A stretch of DNA of 64,000 nt from Papio anubis (Eukaryota; Chordata; Mammalia; Primates; Cercopithecidae), in contig NC_044989.1 in the NCBI RefSeq assembly GCF_008728515.1, positions 78,517,754-78,581,753 of the forward strand. The letters run 5' to 3'. Made by a program: the position numbers and the translations under genes. Position 1 is the first letter of the stretch, and each line of letters begins with the position of its first letter. Positions 60,571 to 64,000 of the stretch are shown here, piece after piece. The notes beneath the pieces are model-generated. The model was not told the origin of the DNA and searched no databases. It was given only the letters and a program-made list of their open reading frames with translations.

Positions 60571-61275
60571 CAACCTTGATGGAAAACATTATGTAAATAT
60601 CTTAGGGAATTAAAAATAGAATTTTCTTTCTCTTTTTCTTTCATTTATTTCTTCTTTAAAAAAGGAGGGGATACATGTTTAGAATATGCAGGTTTGTTAC
60701 ATCGGCATATATCATGGGACATGGCGGTTTGCTGCACCAGAGCTATCTTTTGACCCATCAATCCCACTACGGTATGTACACCTAGAGAGAAAAAAAGATC
60801 ATTCTATTAAGAAGACTCCTGAACTTGTTTGTTTATTGTAGCATTATTTACAATAGCAGAGTCATGGAAATGATCTAACTGTTAACCAACAGTTCATTGG
60901 ATAAAGAAAATATGGTACACCATGAAATGCTATACAGTCATCAAAAAGAATAAAATCATATTTTTTGCAGCAATGTTGATGAAGCTTGAGGCCTTTATCC
61001 TAAGTGAACTAAGACAAGCAGAAAATCAAATATCACATGCTCTCACTTAGAAGTGAGAGCAAAGGGTACATATGAACATAAAGAAGAAAAAATTAGACTC
61101 TGGATATTCTAAAGGGAGAAGAGTTGGAAGTGGGTGAGGGTCAAAAAATTAACTACTAGGTACAATGTCCAATATTTGGGTGATGAGCACACTAGAGGCC
61201 AAATCCCCACCGTTATTCATCTAATGCTCATGTAACAAACAAGCACATGTACCCCCTAGATTTAAAATTTGAAAA

Positions 61276-61409
61276 AAAAAAAGAAAATCTACCAACAATG
61301 AGGAAGGAAATTGAATCAGTAATACAAAGTCTCCCATCAAAGTAAAGCCCAGGATCAGGTACCTTCAGTGGTGAATTCTACCAAATATTTAAAGAAGAAT
61401 CAGTACCAA
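61276..61409 (+). mobile_element. L1 ORF2 fragment, left part
   Basis: 'gaaattgaatcagtaataca' and 'gtgaattctaccaaatattt' follow mid-ORF2 order of an L1MA/PB element. It is interrupted at 61409 and resumes at 61868. Confidence 0.85.
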
Positions 61410-61858
61410 TATTCTTAGTCTATTTTGTATTGTTATATCAGAACACTAAAGGCTGAGGACTTTATAATGAATAGAGGTTTATTTAGCTCTTTGTTCTCAG
61501 GGTTGTAGAAAAGCATGGCACAGGGATCTTCTTGCTTCTGACAAAGGCTCTTGTGCTGCATCCAAACGCAGTGTAGAAGGTCAATGGGGAAGAATTTGTG
61601 AAGAGGCAGAAAACTCATGGGACATCTGGCTTTAAAACATTTCACTGTCTTAGAGGAATCAATTTATTCTCCCAAGAACCAATCCAGTCTCGTGAGAGCA
61701 AGAAGTCACACACTACTGTGAAAACAGAACCAGGCCATTGATGAGGAATTTGCCTCCGTGGCCCAAACAATCCCCACTAAGTCCCACCTCCCAATACCGT
61801 CAAACTAGGAATCAAATTTTAACATGAGATTTGCTGAGAACAAACTATACCCAAATCA
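61410..61858 (-). mobile_element. Old interspersed repeat inserted in the L1
   Basis: Begins 'attcttagtctattttgtat' and continues 'aatagaggtttatttagctc' and 'cccacctcccaataccgtca', a common primate repeat pattern with no coding capacity. CAGTACCAA flanks it at 61401-61409 and 61859-61867, and the L1 reads through when it is removed. Family and orientation not assigned with confidence. Confidence 0.7.
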
Positions 61859-61867
61859 CAGTACCAA

Positions 61868-62484
61868 ACCTTCTCAAATTCATCTCAAAATTTTAGAAAT
61901 TGGTATAACTATTACTATGATACCATATAATCACATTATATATGCAGAAAGAGCATTTTTACAAAATCCAATATTCTTTCATGATGAAAACTCTCAACAA
62001 ATTACATATAGAAAGAATGTAGCTCAACACAATATATGACACGCTCATAGCTGACACTATACTTAATTCTCTGAAGTTGACAGTTTTTCTCCAAAACCAG
62101 GAAAAAGACAAAGATGCCAATTTGCATCACTTCTATTCAATTTAGTATTCAAATCTGAGCCAGAGTAATTAGGGGAAATAAAGGAACAAAAGACATTGAA
62201 ATTAGAAAAGAAGTAAAATTGTCCCTGTTTACAAATAATATAAACTTATATTTAGAAAGCCTCATGTTTGCCTACAAAACTGTTAAAAACTAATAGGGGA
62301 ATTCAGTAAAGATGCAGAATGAAAAATCAATACACAAATTAATGGCATTTCTATAAACTTAACAATTAACATCTGAAATAAAACACGAAGACAATAATGC
62401 TATTCAGAATAATTATAAAAATTATAATATATTTAGGAATGAATGTAACCAAGGAGGTGAAAGAGCTGTATAAAAGGGGTTTTT
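61868..62484 (+). pseudogene. L1 ORF2 fragment, right part
   Basis: Continues from 61409: 'aaaactctcaacaaattaca' (61986), 'ctattcaatttagtattcaa' (62132) and 'aaccaaggaggtgaaagagc' (62446) run through the reverse-transcriptase region. Frames are broken. It stops where another L1 5' end begins. Confidence 0.85.
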
Positions 62485-62519
62485 CTTCAACTCGAGGAGA
62501 GGAGAGAGAAAAGGAAAGA

Positions 62520-63440
62520 GGACTTTGACTTACAACTTGGATACCAGCTCAGCCACAGTAGGATAGAGCATGAGGCAGAGTTGTGAGGCCACAATTTTAG
62601 GCCCTAGATCCTAGATGACATTTCTAAATACACCCTGGGCAGGAAGAAAATCCCGTCTTGAAGGGAAGGACGCAGTCCTGGCAGGATTCATCAACTGCTG
62701 ACTAAGGAGTCTTTGGGGCCCTGAATAATCAGCAGCAGTAACCAGATGGCGCATGCCAGGGGCCTTGGTTGAGATTCTAAGATGTGCAGGCTTCAGTTGT
62801 GACCTAGCACATTCACAGCTGTGGTGGCAAAGGAGACAGATGTGTTCTGATTCAGAAAAGCAGAGGGAAGACTGAAAGAGACTTTATCTTCCAGCTTAGG
62901 TACCAGCTCAGCCAGTGGGGAAGAGAACCAAGCGGGCTCTTGGGGTTTCTGATTCCAGGCCTTAGCTCTTGGAAGGCATTTCTGGACCTACTGTGGGCCA
63001 GAAGGGAGTTTATGGCTATGAAGGCTGCGTCTCAGGCCTGGAAGAATTCAACATGAGCTGACTAAAGAGTCCTTGGGCATTAAGTGAACATCGGTCATAT
63101 CCTGGCACTAGTTGCCATAGACCTGCGGTTGTGGTAGACATGATGAGAGACTCCTCTGCCTGGAAAATGGAGAGGCAAGAGTAGGAAAGACTTTGCTTTG
63201 TGGTTTCTGTGTTAGCACAGCCACAGTAAAATAGGGCACTAATACATTTCTAAGTTTTCACCTCCAGATCTGGCTCCTACACAGTACCTCTGGATCTCCC
63301 TGAAGCCCACAAGAAATTGCTGCTCTTCAGGCAATTCACAAGCCTGTCTGGCTTTGCAACTTGCTGACTGTAGAGCCCTAGGTTCCTCAGTAAACGTAGG
63401 TAGTAGCAAGATAGCGATTACAGTGGGCCTTGGGCAAAAT
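62520..63440 (+). repeat. Three tandem 5'UTR cassettes of about 310-360 bp
   Basis: Shared landmarks recur: GACTTT at about 62522, 62880 and 63189; 'gctgactaaggagtc', 'gctgactaaagagtc' and 'gctgactgtagagcc' at about 62697, 63056 and 63363. Confidence 0.75.
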
Positions 63441-63906
63441 TCAATGCTATGCTCACTTCATGTATGACGCAGCAAAATCCCAGTGGTGGTGGCCACAGGG
63501 GTGCTTGTGTCACTTCTTTCCCAGCACCAGGCAGTTTAGAACAAAGAAGGAGAGAAACTCCACTTGCTTGGGAGAAAGTAAGGAGAAAAAAGCAATAGTC
63601 TCTGCCCGCTAAACAAGATAATTCTTCTAAATATTTTCCAAGACCACCAAGGTGGAAGAATACAAGTCTGCAAGAATCACAGCATTACTGGGCTTGGAGT
63701 GGTCCCTAACGCAGATGAGGCAGCAATGACGAAAAACTTAGAACAGTCAAGTCCTTTTGAAGACTTGGAAAGACATCTTAGGAAGAATGGGTACAAATAG
63801 CTTACACTGTGAAGACTACAATAAATAACTAACTCTTCAATTCCCAGACACGGATGAACACCCGCAAGAATCAAGGCCATGAAGGAAAATGTGACCTCAC
63901 CAAATG

Positions 63907-63998
63907 AACAAAATAAGGCCATTAGGTACCAATCCTGGTACCTAATAAATAAATATCAAATAATAAACAAAATAAGGTCATTAGGTACCAATCCTGGA
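63907..63998. repeat. Direct duplication with an inverted copy at its junction
   Basis: AACAAAATAAGGCCATTAGG followed by TACCAATCCTGG occurs at 63907-63938 and again, with one change, at 63967-63998. Between them TGGTACCTAA (63936-63945) is the exact reverse complement of TTAGGTACCA (63922-63931), separated by ATCC. Confidence 0.9.
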
Positions 63999-64000
63999 GA

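Larger units (their letters stand above)
57400..60900 (+). pseudogene. L1 ORF2 remnant
   Basis: Endonuclease region: 'agtggggacttcaacacccc' (58099) encodes the GDFNTP word. Reverse-transcriptase region: the frame 59184-59375 and 'ctgtttgctgatgacataac' (59680), which still encodes FADD in one frame. The C-terminal region has 'tacagtcatcaaaaagaata' (60933). An AluY interrupts it at 57593 and a deletion lies near 60150. Stops in all frames. Confidence 0.85.
55590..61275 (+). mobile_element. Old near-full-length L1 (L1PB/L1MA-type), internally deleted
   Basis: A 5'UTR-like block (55590 to about 56550) precedes ORF1 and ORF2 remnants and a 3' end with 'tgtaacaaacaagcacatg' and 'taccccctagatttaaaa', then an A-rich tail to 61275. 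Between about 60120 and 60180 the ORF2 sequence jumps forward, so several hundred bases of ORF2 are missing. It carries a 5'-truncated AluY and a minisatellite. The 5'UTR also contains a short duplication around 56092-56150. Confidence 0.85.
62485..64000 (+). mobile_element. 5' end of an L1PB/L1MA-type element (runs off the window)
   Basis: This is L1 5'UTR made of about three diverged tandem cassettes (62520, 62879, 63188). Each opens with GACTTT, then a 'cagctcagcca' or similar word, 'acatttctggacct' and a 'gctgactaa.gagtc' word. The segment from about 63620, with 'ggaaaatgtgacctcaccaa' and 'ggtaccaatcctggaga' near the end, is the ORF1 leader that precedes 'gacagagatatg' in the consensus, so ORF1 should follow just outside. 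The open frame 63430-63612 is a by-product. Confidence 0.82.

Overview
This window looks like a gene-poor, AT-rich stretch of nuclear DNA from an Old World monkey (cercopithecoid primate). Fourteen Alu pieces and many LINE-1 copies place it in a primate. Two Alus (9301-9505 and 57593-57790) carry left-arm and right-arm variants (CTAGCCGGGCGAGGTGG, and GATCTGGCCACTGC in the second) that I know from macaque and baboon AluY lineages and not from the human AluY consensus. No intact protein-coding gene, rRNA, tRNA or CRISPR array is visible. The longest open frames all lie inside LINE-1 ORF2 or Alu sequence.

Layout. 1-1560: long endogenous-retrovirus LTR-like block with internal tandem repeats. 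1990-3010: ancient antisense L1. 4891-5560: two head-to-tail Alus, the first and the start of the second unusually full of small indels. 7290-8046: MER5-like fragment and an Alu. 8395-9700: an old repeat with an (ATCT)n tract, split by a solo LTR (8765-9609, TG...CA ends, near-identical 4-bp target duplication), itself split by a tailless Alu. 12956-18663: a nearly full-length L1 whose 5' third is inverted (twin priming), with a perfect 16-bp target duplication and an AluY inside the inverted ORF1. 18664-21980: mostly unassigned AT-rich sequence. 21980-27950: Alus and old L1s in both orientations.

27950-43200 is the least repeat-dense part. It holds an inverted-repeat unit at 29409-29929, a perfect-stem hairpin at 31037-31100, a possible 27-nt microexon at 32033-32059, a MaLR LTR, a short L1 tail, an AluJ, an AluS and an old antisense L1. 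43230-50253 is a long decayed L1MA-type element, followed by an internal piece of a younger L1 (50254-50853). 50854-55590 is mostly unassigned. 55590-64000 is three or four L1 copies end to end or nested; the last begins at about 62485 and runs off the window.

Nothing here forms an operon-like or cooperating gene system. The organising principle is successive retrotransposon insertion into an intergenic region or large intron. The most interesting signals are structural: the inverted-repeat unit, the candidate microexon, the twin-primed L1, the tailless Alu and a template-switch-like rearrangement at the window end. Repeat family names come from recognition of consensus sequence, not from a database search, and boundaries are approximate unless a target-site duplication is given.
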